Assembly (NCBI GenBank): GCA_027946365.1
Contig: JAPEUQ010000015.1
Coordinates: 62,001-126,000 of the forward strand
Length of the DNA: 64,000 nucleotides
Direction: 5' to 3'
Origin: Kalmusia sp. IMI 367209
Taxonomy: Eukaryota > Ascomycota > Dothideomycetes > Pleosporales > Didymosphaeriaceae
Below the pieces are notes generated by a model, which worked only from the letters and a program-made list of their open reading frames with translations, searched no databases and was not told where the DNA came from. Position numbers and translations under genes: made by a program. Shown here in pieces: positions 1-10,442 of this stretch; the stretch's first letter is position 1, and each line of letters begins with the position of its first letter.

Positions 1-369
1 CGGTACATCTGGGTGAATTTCGATATTGACATCATCTCCATTGGTACAGGACTTCATTTTGAGGTCTACAAACCGGTCGCTCCGATGATACAGCGGCTTC
101 AATTTGAGGGAGAGAACTCGCACAGTGAGTTTTATCATTTCGCAATGAAGGATCTTAGATTCTTTACCAAGACTAGGGAGATTTATGTAGTCTGCAAGGA
201 TGGCTTGAAGGCTTGGTGGGGTGCTATAGAAGACCACTACTGGCCGTGTGGCGTGAACAATGTGTGGATGATTGATCCAAGCAATGGGATGATGATCAAG
301 GGAACTGAGATGGATGAGATGTTTGACCAGGAGGCTAGGTATCGCACGACGCAATTGGGGTATGGTTAA
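1..369 (+). CDS. 2EXR-type fungal protein, C-terminal part (5' truncated)
   Basis: An open frame runs from the first base of the window to a TAA at 367-369, so the start lies outside. About 122 residues are visible. The stretch REIYVVCKDGLKAWWGAIED followed by YWPCG resembles the end of the large fungal family of 2EXR-domain proteins, where a conserved isoleucine-valine-cysteine strand and a tryptophan-rich segment follow the domain. Function in this family is unknown; the proteins are usually cytosolic and highly duplicated in ascomycetes. No signal peptide or membrane segment is visible in this part. The family assignment is by remembered pattern and moderately sure. Confidence 0.6.
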   Translation, partial: RYIWVNFDIDIISIGTGLHFEVYKPVAPMIQRLQFEGENSHSEFYHFAMKDLRFFTKTREIYVVCKDGLKAWWGAIEDHYWPCGVNNVWMIDPSNGMMIKGTEMDEMFDQEARYRTTQLGYG

Positions 370-1611
370 GTTACTGCTCTACCCTTCAACAAGACAGGGT
401 TCATGATGGTTTTGTGGCATCGCTGGACAAGGACAGAGAAGGTTGTAGAATTGCAGCTCTTCATGTGAACTGAATTCCCAACGTATCATGCAATAATGGG
501 CTCAGATGCTGACACACTACTCCAGCGCACCTTTTCCACGCGTCACGGACCCGCCCCTCGCATAGCGACAAATTTGCATCTCAACCTCTCCGGCAGCTGT
601 TTCTCTCAGCTGTCGCTTGCTTGTTTGATCGCATGACCTGTAAATAGTTTCTATCTTGATTGACAGAGTAGAACCATCTATTGAAGTCGTTGACAAGATC
701 TATTGCGGCGTCTTTACTCATCCAACCGGGGCGCTGTTTCATTGTTTCTGCCCTGGCCACGGTTTCCTGCAAAAGGAAAGGTAAGATTAGCGAATGATTT
801 TAATATTACATGGGCCTGTGCTCCTTACCAATCCTCTAGTGCTCCATCGACAACTTTTCCAGGTTTTGTGCCACCTTCTAGCTGCTGTGTTCGTACTTTC
901 AAGCCAGTAGGATTAAGATAGTCTTCGGCTTCTCGCTTATTGGGTGTAGTGGAGTGAAGTCAGCATAGTCACAATGCTAAGTCAAACTTAGATTGGGGTC
1001 GGCCTTTATATTGCTAACCTTGCGGCAGCACAGTGCACTTAACATTTCGGCACGACACTGTCGGCCAAACCTTAGGACAATACTTCAGTTCAGGGGTTTC
1101 ATGATTTCCAAACAAGGATGTCATCACGCCCTCTGTGACCAATGTTTGTGAAAAGCGCAGATGTACTTACAGAAACGGGCTATGGTCCCCGGCCCGGGCT
1201 TGGTTTTTCTATCAAGAGTGCAGTCGAGATCTGAGAAGAGTTAGTTCTGGTCCAGAATAAGAGTTGCTTCAACTCGATAGGTCCGGTTCACGTGGACTCT
1301 CGGGTCCTTGGTATAGTCGTTGAAATCGTTGACGTCAGTCTTCATGGCGTTCATAGGTTGGAAATTATGAACCGCCATGTTACCGTTGAAGAATCTTCTG
1401 TAGCACGCAAGAGCTGACTGCTCCTGATTAAACTTATTAGTACCAGGTTTGAGGACAGTAAAATTCCTTGCTGCCCGGTCGACTGTCCTTCCAATGAATA
1501 TGTTGAGCTCCAACACACATTCTGATCATAGTCTCTCCAGCTATAGGCCCAACTATCGATCCCTCTAGGATGGACCCGACGAAGATACCAGTTTTCCGTC
1601 CTGCCCCGGGA
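370..1611. other. Gene-poor stretch with unrecognised short ORFs
   Basis: Two minus-strand open frames look faintly protein-like. One is 581-770, preceded by a good 3' splice site and a possible GTAAGG donor near 829, but the upstream exon meets a stop quickly. The other is 1241-1516, ending in RTYRVEATLILDQN. Neither matches a family I recognise, and neither can be extended to a complete gene with a convincing start. They may be exons of decayed genes, in keeping with the pseudogenes next door. I see no repeat or RNA gene here. Confidence 0.35.
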
Positions 1612-2730
1612 ATGATGTCAAACTTCGATGACCCGCACACGTATCGCAAGAAGTCTATAGTCACACATGTGGTCCTGCTCTCTTCCGTGACACTGGCTGT
1701 TGTTGTGAGACTATACACCCGCTAATGGATCAAAGGAAGACTACAAGTGGACGATTACTTCATCATTCTCGCTTCGACCCTATCAGCCAACCTTTCTGGA
1801 TGGTTTGTTGGCTCTCTTGTGAAGGAAGTCGGCCGTCATCTTTAGCACATAGCCCTTCCAATATTCTTCGACATTTGAGTCACCAATTCATCGTTCAACT
1901 GCTCTATCAGCCTATCATGCTAGCTATCAAGCTCTCGATTTTCATTTGCTATCACAACATCTTTAGCAAACGAGGCTGTACCAGTCTGATCGCAATCTTA
2001 TTCGGTATATTCGCACGCTCAGTCCTCGTTACTATTCCTTTTATTTTCTCATTTGACCCGATCGCGAAGGTATACAACGGAGCATAACCGGGTAAATGCA
2101 TGCTGTTCACCGCGCTTTTATGGGCGAACGGTGTTTTCAACGTCGTTAGTGACCTTGACATCTTCATCTTTCTGATACCCTTTGTTTGGCCACTGCGTGT
2201 GTAGATGACTTGAAGATTCCGCCTCCTTACCGCCTTTAGCCTGGAGAATCTTGTATGTCCACTTGACTGTACCAATGAAGAGTAGGCGCTGACAATGGTT
2301 TAGCACCGTCCTAGGAAGCATCATGCGACTGGTCTGGGTAGCACAGCGCATCAACGAGTTCGACCAGTCGTTCGCCTACGTCAAATATAGCTATTAGATG
2401 TATGACCCTTATACTTAGTATTTACCTAATAGCATAGCTCATATTCACTACAAGATTATCCAGCTCGACATCTGTCTCATTTGTGCATGCGCTCTGGTCT
2501 TCCCAACATTCTTCGACTCGGAACATCGCGATTCTCTCAAATCTCTGGTCAGAAATATCAGGTCTCCCGGCCAGAGCAGGAGCACTCTCGGGTCTATCAA
2601 GAGTAGTGGAAGCTTAATCGATGAGTCGAATCCGCCTATTGAGAAGAGACGAGATTTTCTGCTTGAGGAGCGAAGTCGCCTTTCGGATGATCCAGAAAGT
2701 CTTGTTGATGTCGGGAAAACCTTGCAGTAA
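1612..2730 (+). pseudogene. Broken PF20684 rhodopsin-like integral membrane protein
   Basis: The stretch reads as a decayed member of the fungal seven-helix family PF20684. The first ATG is at 1612. The first helix ends in VVVRLYTR and is followed by an in-frame TAA, then KGRLQVDDYFIILA (the family's D-D-Y/W motif at the start of helix 2), then a second stop (TAG, probably from TGG) after VGRHL. After a frame change near 1870-1890 come IKLSIFICYHNIF and SDLDIFIFLIPFVWPL, which are typical family helices. A Ser/Arg-rich cytoplasmic tail ends at TAA 2728-2730. The two stops fit C-to-T changes in CAA and TGG codons. At least two stops and one or two frame changes make it non-functional as written. 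Some gaps could be introns, but not all of them. Confidence 0.75.
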
Positions 2731-3046
2731 AGCACTTATGTATACAGTGCAGCAGCATCAACAATGATGCAGACTGCTTGAACAGCTGTGTATAATACTA
2801 AAATTCTCGCCGAGTTTTATACCTATCGCATAGCTTCTCTCTCCTACTCTACGTACATGCGGACGTGTCGCAATTCTTGACGACATGTTGCCACCACTGC
2901 TGATGAACCTATTGATCGAGCTATACAGAACTAACTCGTTGGAGCTAGACCCAGGGAGTGTACCGCAGTCAGATCGCGCATACCGTCCGACAGTCGTCAC
3001 CGCTTACAGTGAGAGTTTCCATGGACACAGATTGGGCGTCAAGAAT
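2731..3046. other. Intergenic stretch
   Basis: A minus-strand open frame at 2758-3000 has no recognisable motif, and I see no repeat. The stretch separates two pseudogenes lying tail to tail. Confidence 0.4.
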
Positions 3047-4508
3047 CTATGAGCACCGCCGAAAGTAGCCAGAATTGTAATGACCGCTAATGGCAGCACA
3101 ATTGCCTGTCAATGGTTCGTTATGCTGCGGGTAGGTATCGGAGCTAACACAAGTGGAAGATGGCCTCCTGGTCTTGGCGCATGTTGGCGCGGTTGAAGTG
3201 GGGACTGTGATTGTTGGGTTTGCATCGGATACACCGCAGTTGCGGCTGTAGTACATCAAGGGCAAGTCTGAATTTTTCCTGATGTTGTTTTCGGTGATGG
3301 GTACCGTACAAGAATAGCACTGCGATTGGTATATTATTACGGTCTGGCATTGGGCGTTTTGCCTGTATGTAGCAGGACAGACATCAAAAGTGGTGAATGA
3401 AACAGGCGAGACGACGTTCAAGTCGACGATATCGTAGCTGTGCATGTCACAATAGCTCTAGGGCGAAGGTGTGGCGACAACAGAGTCTACCGACGAAGGA
3501 ATGACTGTAGAAGAATCTTCACTAGATGATGAGGCCGACACACTTCAGGTAATCGTCAAGTCGATATCACTGGCTAAGATCGCGGTAAAAACTGCGTTGA
3601 TGGAGCTGGGGGTGGCCAAAGAGCTAGAACGGACCACAGTGGATGTACTGATCATGAAGCTGGATGGACAACTGCTTTAAGGCAGGGATGACGATGTGGA
3701 CGACTGCATCACAGAGCTTGAACTAACTGAAGAAGCAACCGGGGCACAGTTTTCGAACCAAGCCTGGCAACTAGTCCCACAGTAGGCGCTTTTACTACCC
3801 CAGGACGAAGATTTGGAACAGCGGTTGCCATATTGCGAGTCCAAACATGCCATTCCCCTGAGAAAAGCATCCACAGCGGGCGTTATACAATTAAGGAAAG
3901 TAGAACACGCGGCGGTAGTAGAAGAGGATGCGGTTCGCGCAGTAAAGGGTACCGATGAGGAGACGGAGGTCGATGCAGAAGGGGTGTGAAGCGAAGTAGA
4001 CGAAGTAGAGATTGGACTCAAAGAGGATCTGGTATAAGAGCAGATACCGAATCTAGACTGGCAGCCTGTGCCGCAGGAGGCTGTTGTGCTTCCACAGTAG
4101 CTATTCTGAGAGGAGCAATTCCAGAATCCAGAGCACTTGCAAGTCATATCCGCAGCAAGGGCACTGTTCGGATTACCGCAGCGAGCGTTGGTCGAGACTT
4201 TGCTGGTAGAATGACCGGTGGTAAATAATGTACTAGTGGCGTGAAGACGAGCTAGAACATGAACATTTACCGAAGGTAGAGTTGTAACCATTGCCGCAGT
4301 GTGTATTCGTACTTCCACACCATCCGTTCTTACTGCCTTGTGTTGAATTCCAATCTTGACTAAAAGGCAATTGTTCCTTGGTGCAGCAATTTCCGAAGAA
4401 GAGCCCAGGCAGGTGTAGCCTTAAGAGCCACCGCAGGTAGCATCAGTGGATACACAGGCGGCACCGATCAAGAGGCAATACAATGAGTGCGCAAAGGAGG
4501 GAGCGCAT
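3047..4508 (-). pseudogene. Broken secreted chitin-binding (CBM18) protein
   Basis: Read leftwards from the ATG at 4508, a signal-peptide-like start (MRSLLCALIV) changes frame within the hydrophobic core. It is followed by three hevein-type CBM18 modules. The first carries an in-frame TAA after TCGGS and a one-base frame change before FGNCC; it continues as NGWCGSTNTHCGNGY. The second is intact (YCGSTTASCGTGCQSRFGIC, about 4170-4110). The third ends in YCGTSCQAWFENC near 3750. Ser/Thr-rich linkers separate them, and another stop (TGA) lies in the linker near 3550. A Cys-containing tail ends at 3047. CBM18 proteins bind chitin at the fungal cell wall and often shield it from host chitinases. 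At least four lesions make this copy dead. Confidence 0.75.
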
Positions 4509-5261
4509 CTTCAAAGATTATATATGAGTATTTGGTCTACAGAAAGGGAAGGACGCAGGCGAAGTTGACTCCAAGACACCTGCAAAGGTGTAAAGCATCC
4601 GCTCATGGTGTCAAAGATGTCGAGACACCATATATATCCCATTACAATCCAAAAAGCGATTTCCACAAAGCAGAAATACGGCTTGGCATATGCCCATAGC
4701 AAATCCTTTAAAGTCGCATTGACGTTCGGCAAGGAACACAAGGCGGAATTGCGTGGGCTTCCGTCGATCTGGCGCCATTATAGCGTCTAACCCATGCGTT
4801 CTGGGTATCGTGGGCATTTGGTCAGTGGACCTGCGGCAGATTTCGACCTCGAGACGCACGTCTACGGAGGACGATAAGGATTTTATGAAAAAAACTATTT
4901 TTCGATTCACATCACATATGAGAATATTCCAAATAGTTATCCAACCTATAAATACCTATAATAATACCTATCTAAAGTGACTCAGTAAGGGCTTGGTAGA
5001 GATGGCTCGTTCACTTGAGGTATACCCTCACTTATACTTTGCGTTATAGATATTTTCTAATCAGGCTATACCAATGAGATAAACTTCGACTACACACATC
5101 TGGTTACGAAAAACGAACGATTGAGCAGAGAAAGGCCACCCTACAATTTTCGACTGCAAATCCCCCACGACATATCGTCAACTGAGAAAAAAAAGAATTA
5201 GATAGACTAATAACATTCGATGGTAATCTCTAACCCGTCATAGTCATATCCCGTGTTTCAC
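4509..5261. other. Intergenic stretch, AT-rich at 4900-5230
   Basis: No convincing coding frame or repeat. The right half, which will be the 3' flank of the small secreted protein gene, is clearly AT-rich. Confidence 0.4.
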
Positions 5262-5675
5262 CTAACAATCGAGGGTGTAGGAGCCGAACGGGATTGCAGT
5301 GCACCCATTGGGATCCAAGATAGTACCCTGGAATCGCTTGGAGCTACCGCGACAGTTGTTGCCGCTCCAGGTCGTCAAGCTGCAGGCATTGTTTATTTTG
5401 TTAAAGTGTTGGAAGGAATGTCCAGGGATCCTGAAGCACTTGGCTGCGTTGTTGCTGATGCTATGGGTTTCCGAAGAACCTCGGCAGTTGTTTCCCGACC
5501 AAGTGGTGACTGATGCAAAGGTCGCGCGAGCGGTGATATTTTCTGTGGAATCTCCATCGTTGGTGTCGACAGTGTTATCGACGAGGTCAGATTGGTCTTG
5601 CTCTGTGTCGGGGAGAGCAATGGCTGACACGGCGCCGATGACGAAGAGTGTGCTGAGGAACTTGGTGAAATGCAT
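5262..5675 (-). CDS. Small secreted cysteine-rich protein with internal repeat (effector-like)
   Basis: Single-exon gene of 137 residues. I chose the ATG at 5675 because the residues after it, MHFTKFLSTLFVIGAVSAIA, form a clear signal peptide; an in-frame upstream extension exists but is unlikely. An acidic pro-region (about 22-48) precedes an IT-AR site that could be trimmed. The mature part contains the 12-residue segment TTWSGNNCRGSS twice (about 57-68 and 101-112) and six cysteines, enough for three disulfides. Two Cys-containing halves suggest a duplicated beta-rich fold of the crystallin-like kind seen in small fungal secreted proteins; this is inference. It sits alone in a pseudogene-rich, AT-rich region, a setting typical of effector candidates in plant-associated fungi. 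No function can be assigned from sequence. Confidence 0.75.
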   Translation of the reverse strand: MHFTKFLSTLFVIGAVSAIALPDTEQDQSDLVDNTVDTNDGDSTENITARATFASVTTWSGNNCRGSSETHSISNNAAKCFRIPGHSFQHFNKINNACSLTTWSGNNCRGSSKRFQGTILDPNGCTAIPFGSYTLDC

Positions 5676-5794
5676 GTTTGATGACTTTGGTGTGCTTGAA
5701 CTGGCACTGAGAAGCAGAATACTGGTGGTAATGATGTAGATATGTCGGGTGTGTATAGTAGATGGTGGGTTCAAACTGGAGGGCTTGTTAAGGG

Positions 5795-5802
5795 TATTTA
5801 TA
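5795..5802 (-). promoter_or_regulatory. Probable TATA box of the small secreted protein gene
   Basis: On the minus strand the bases read TATAAATA, 120 bases before the ATG at 5675. This is a typical distance when a short 5' UTR follows. Confidence 0.5.
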
Positions 5803-6467
5803 TTCGAGAAGGTCGTCCGTAGTCATGTCGCCTACTCGTCCTCGGGCAACACTGCTAGCCTAAAAATGAGGTAGCCATCATCGATATGTCTTAGCTGGAC
5901 TTTTTTGCGTGTGTGAGGTCCGTATTCTTGGGGGCCTGGAGCCCTTCCCTTGTAGACTTAGGTAGAATGTTCCGCGAATAGCACGGGAGAGCTTCGAAAT
6001 AAGGCTGTGCATGCTGGTGTATGATTTAGAAAGTTCTACACACGACGCGGCTTTAGCGTGCGCTGTAAGGCATTACATCTCGCCTGACGGTGATCAAGTT
6101 GATACCTATTGAATGAGGTCGGCGATTTTAGAGCTAATATAGTCGCGTGGGTTGAAACCTATAGACGCGCCGTGGTTGTTAAGATTTTACCTCAAAAACC
6201 TCCTGCCGTGCAAAAATAGTGATGGCTTCCTACAAGACAACGACTCTTCCTGTAAAGAGAGCAACTATATTAGGCGGCGAACATGGGTGGAACTCAGTAT
6301 GACTATCAGGATGCTGTACAGACGATATTCAGGCCGAGTGTCGTTGATTTTGTGATTCTTCCAAGTCAAATTCTGTCCAGGCTGATATGTGTGGAGGCTG
6401 AGGATCGTTCAAGCTGAGGCTTTGAGGCTTTGAGGCTCTTTCTGGTTAAGGCTCGCTTATGCAGAGA

Positions 6468-6767
6468 ACCGTTCAAGCTGACCTACCCTACCATCAAGCT
6501 GCCATATAAGGCCCCCACAACCAGCACGTTAAGGATGAGCCTCAAATACTAATGTGTAGTGCTTACGATGTAACAGGCGTCTGCATGACGTCATGCGCAG
6601 CGCTGACTGTTGGCCGCTTCGCTTCTATAGGCGACCGTTTAGGCTGACCTACCATCAAGCTGTCATGAAAGGCCCCTCCCCCAACCCCGATTGGCATTTT
6701 AGGGATGAGCCTGAATACTAGTGTGTAGTGCTCCCAATATAACAGGCGTCTGCATGCGCAACGCTGA
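6468..6767. repeat. Diverged tandem duplication, unit about 135-140 bp, offset about 166 bp
   Basis: Copy A (6468-6606) and copy B (6634-6767) share ordered blocks: an ACCGTT start, GCTGACCTACC, CCATCAAGCTG, AGGCCCC, GGATGAGCCT, GTGTAGTGCT and AACAGGCGTCTGCATG, ending in CGCTGA. Copy A contains a perfect 14-base palindrome, GCATGACGTCATGC (6583-6596). In copy B the matching site is 8 bases shorter. The differences between copies are mostly transitions. It may be the remnant of a small repeat or non-autonomous element; no terminal inverted repeats were found. Confidence 0.6.
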
Positions 6768-7359
6768 TCTTTGATCCCATAGTCTTGCAAGTGCCAAATC
6801 CTCGTGAGACCTGCGCATCTTCCGGACTGGCAAGGCGACTGCCAAAGCAACAAACCTACGGCATGGACTGCAAAACAGCTAGCCAGACTTCGTGGTCGAC
6901 AGCATTGCGATTAATCACAGATGACCCGAGTCTTTAGAGGGACGCGCGTTGGAACTCAATGCGTAAGACCGATCGTAGGGCTCCGGCGCACAATCTTTAA
7001 GGCCTTGGCCGAATAATAAATTAATATAGAAATAATCTTAGAGGTTTAGATTTGGTACTTGCATACAAGGTCTGTTGAGAGCTTAGACCTGGCACATGCG
7101 TCCATTATAAACCATTAAGCCTTTTCTATGTTCTGATCAACACCCCGTAAGATTCCGTAAGATTTTATGTTTACGTAGACGTACTCCTTTTACGTGGTAA
7201 ACTCTTAGAGCATATCTTAAATTATTTTTATATAATCCTAAGGGGATTCAGGAGGATAAGAGGGAAAGAAGGGAGATAATTATAGTACGTTCATTCCCAT
7301 TCTTTATAGTATCTACCCCTACTAATCCTAATCTTAGTAAGATGACTTAGTGGTATTCA
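6768..7359. other. AT-rich, gene-free stretch
   Basis: Strongly AT-rich from about 7010, with short direct repeats such as CCGTAAGATT twice near 7145-7165 and many TAG/TAA triplets in all frames. This is the look of DNA hit by repeat-induced point mutation or an old transposon remnant. No coding frame can be supported. Confidence 0.5.
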
Positions 7360-8265
7360 CCTAAACAAGGGGTGATTTATGTAGTGAATAACTAACACCG
7401 TCTCCCTCTTGTCATTCTTCGAGATGCCATCGCCAGCCTTCATCTGCTCCTTCATCTGCTCCTCAATATCTGTTACAGCCTCCTTCTATTTATCCTCATC
7501 GCTCTGGCTCCATTCACTCCGTCAGGCGGCCCCGATAACTCCACGCCAACTGACTCCACCTGACCAAATCCGGAATTGCGACATAGAAGTCTTTCTCGTA
7601 TGTCTTGATCTTGCTGTCTTTGAACTCACCCGCAACAATTGCTTCACGCAGGTCCTCCTCCTGGTAGTCCTCCAAAGGGAGAAGTGTCGGCATCAGTCCG
7701 TCGCGCCCGCGCGTCCGCCACTGCGCATGCCGCATAGCTACTACATGTGGCATGTACACCCAGGCACTTGCCGCGGCCGTGCCATCTGGCTCGAAGGTCC
7801 TGTAGATCTGCCTGGCAGCCTTATCGTAGTCGTCAACACCGTGGAATGCAAAAGCTGTGAAGGAGTACGTGAAGTGCACGTCAGGAAACGTTGAGTTCTT
7901 GCGCGGACATGGTGGCGGCGGTGATGGGCCAGCACATTTTCTTTGCAAGCGCACTGGTCCCCTGCGTGAACTGCAGGCTCACGTCCGTGGCATCGATGTG
8001 GACCTCCGCTAGTGAGGCGCTCATGATGGCCGATGTCATGGCGCCGGTGCCGCAGGCGTTGTCGTGCACGGTGTCAATTTTGCTGAAGGGTGGAACGAGC
8101 TCGAGCATAAGCATTGCAGAATCGTGTCAGCGAAGGCTACGAAGAAGGGAGTATAGAGTAGCTTCTTAAATGCAGAGCGATACCTTGTCGCTGACATCGC
8201 CCTGTAGCTCAGCCAGAGTCAGCCTGATACTCGGTCATCTGATTTGGTTGAAATCTCGACGCCAT
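7360..8265 (-). pseudogene. Broken class I SAM-dependent methyltransferase
   Basis: Read leftwards from ATG 8265, the start MASRFQPNQMTEYQADSG is typical of a fungal class I methyltransferase family. An in-frame stop and frame change follow, then GDVSDK and a possible donor. The SAM-binding motif lies in IDTVHDNACGTGAMTSAI (about 8080-8030). A one-base excess after AQEL (about 7895) changes frame into FPDVHFTYSFTAFAFHGVDD and a long conserved stretch through PDLVRWSQLAWSYRG (ending near 7530). A further frame change and a stop precede the C-terminal region DIEEQMKEQMKAGDG. With at least four lesions it cannot make the normal enzyme, although the parts line up in order. It was probably a small-molecule methyltransferase. 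Confidence 0.75.
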
Positions 8266-10442
8266 GTTTGCTTTACGATAAATTCACTAGTATTTAGGAT
8301 GGTTGCAAGTGGATAGAAAATCATGAGGTCTTATGGGGAAAGAAAATATTCGAGGATGTTAGATTGTTTTGATGGAGATTTTAGCGTGCTTTGTGGCACA
8401 GCTATGGGCCAATCTTCGCAGGAGTAAACTGACAATAGTCCTGTGTCCGTGCTGACTGTAGAAAGCAGCTGCGTTGATCTGCCTTGCGTGCATTGGCTTG
8501 GTGAAGACCCGTATAGGGTACACTTGTATACTATCTACGGTAGTGTTCCAAGGTTGTTGGCTCTTCACGTCATTTGAGGTCGCACCAAGCAGGCCAAGCG
8601 GTGTGATGTAGCTCGGGTTCCGGTTGGCGATGGGAAGATACACTGTGCCGCATTGCACGCGACCCGATTCCACAGGAAGGACATGTAGATACTCCATATC
8701 GTGTTCAGGTACCAGTAAGATACTTTCACTTGTTCACCTTCAAATCTTTTCATGGGGATGTGCGTGACGAGACTGGTTTGACACCTGCTAGACGTGGTAG
8801 TGGGAAATCAAATGGATCCCTGGTGGTACGTACTTGAGCAAGGCACCAAGTACATATTCATCTCTCTTTGTCTAATGTTCTTGTTGACTCATTCCGGTAT
8901 GGCAGGGTCAGGGCTTCGACTGAAGGATTCTACAGTTCAGATACGATACCTCTTTCTTTCAGCATTGAAAAGATCGCAGATACAACTTGTTGCAATTGGT
9001 ATCTCCGAAGCCCGGAGAGAGACCAAGAGAGCCCGTTAACTGTTATCATTCCAAGTCAATTCGCTCACGATGATCACCAAGGCGAAGTAATATAAATTGT
9101 GCGCGTTGAATAGACATTGGCTTACATTGTCCTTGTCTGCCCTGAGATGCTTACACTTAGTACCGTGCCTCAAGTATAAAGAACTACCGCCTCGTAATTA
9201 AATAGTCTCAAGAAGTCATAGCCGATTATACAAACGCCAAAGGTTATACTTAGAAATTATACTCGTATAAGATGTGGTAACCAACTTGAATTTTGTATAG
9301 CAGCCTCCTCAAAGCCGGATCCAAATTCAGGAGAGTCCTCCCTCACCGGACATGGTAGAAGTTCTGCCATTAAAGTAGATGAGTCCTTATCACTCTAGCC
9401 TGTACACCATGCCAATCTCATAGAGCTATCTTTGCTTTGCCGCCACTAACAGGCAGCATATCATCAGCCAAATCAATCAGTTCTCCGCCTTGTGTAAAGG
9501 GAACCGAATTTGGTTGTTAAACTCATCTCATTTGAAGACAAACACCGCACGCAGATCGGGATCCTTCAGGGGCTTGCAACTAACCTTGTGGTCTCTTTTA
9601 TTCCAGCCAGCCTTTCGGCAGACTTTATCATACCTGTATCAGCACTCAAGTCAACGTGGCCGGTAGCGGTCTTGCCTCATTACAATCTCAGAAAGATGAG
9701 CACTTTCCGCAACGTTTGTAGGCTATCTTTTTATCGCATACATGGCAATTTCTCGTTCCATGAACTGTTGCCAAGAAATGCTGAAGATGGTCGTTCAACT
9801 CCACCAGGTTCCTTAATGTCACTGAGAAAATCTCTTCCAGGTCGGATCCTATGAGTAAATCTGACAAAAGATTCGATCGACGTACTAGTAATACGGACCT
9901 TAAGCATGTGGAGATCTTCATGACGAATACCAGGATTGCCATACAAAAATGCGTGACGTCTTGCGTACAGACACGCCACCGTATATCCTTTTTGAATACG
10001 TACAGTTACCAACTCAATTCTTTATCTACTCCTAGAAAGGAATATATCATCGAGAATTCTAAGTACAGCTTAAAGAGTACCATTCACATCATACGATGAA
10101 CCATTCCACGTTTAGTACCTTTGAGATTATCTATAGTAAATTCTAGTAGGATTATAATAGTATTATAATTAGTATAGGGATAACCTCATCAGTTATATAT
10201 AACTTTAGGATAGCTTAGTAATTTAGTAGGAGGGAGATCTACTATTTTCATCCACCTGTATTAAGTATATATACCAGTACTCCTTTAGCATCTCTCCAAA
10301 CTTTTCATCGCTCACTCAAACTCTTAAGTATAAAGTTCGCGTGCTTGTCTCATTGAACAACAGGTTCAGTCTTCGTACACCCAACATTCAAACACACTAC
10401 GACAATGCAATTGATACGCACGTTTCGCCATTTCCCGCACCC
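8266..10442. other. Gene-poor stretch of about 2.2 kb
   Basis: Several open frames of 60-115 codons exist (for example minus 8359-8697, plus 8868-9095, plus 9510-9854), but none has a recognisable domain, a good start or supporting splice sites. The 8359-8697 frame contains AAFYSQHGHRTIVSLLL, which faintly recalls an ankyrin repeat; I do not claim it. Bases 10090-10310 are strongly AT-rich. No RNA gene or repeat was recognised. Confidence 0.4.

Noticed and set aside
1437..1718. 93-codon minus-strand frame
   Set aside because: Most of it is antisense to the start of the PF20684 pseudogene.
3471..3680. Plus-strand 69-codon open frame
   Set aside because: It is antisense to the Ser-rich linker of the CBM18 pseudogene, and its composition is explained by that strand.
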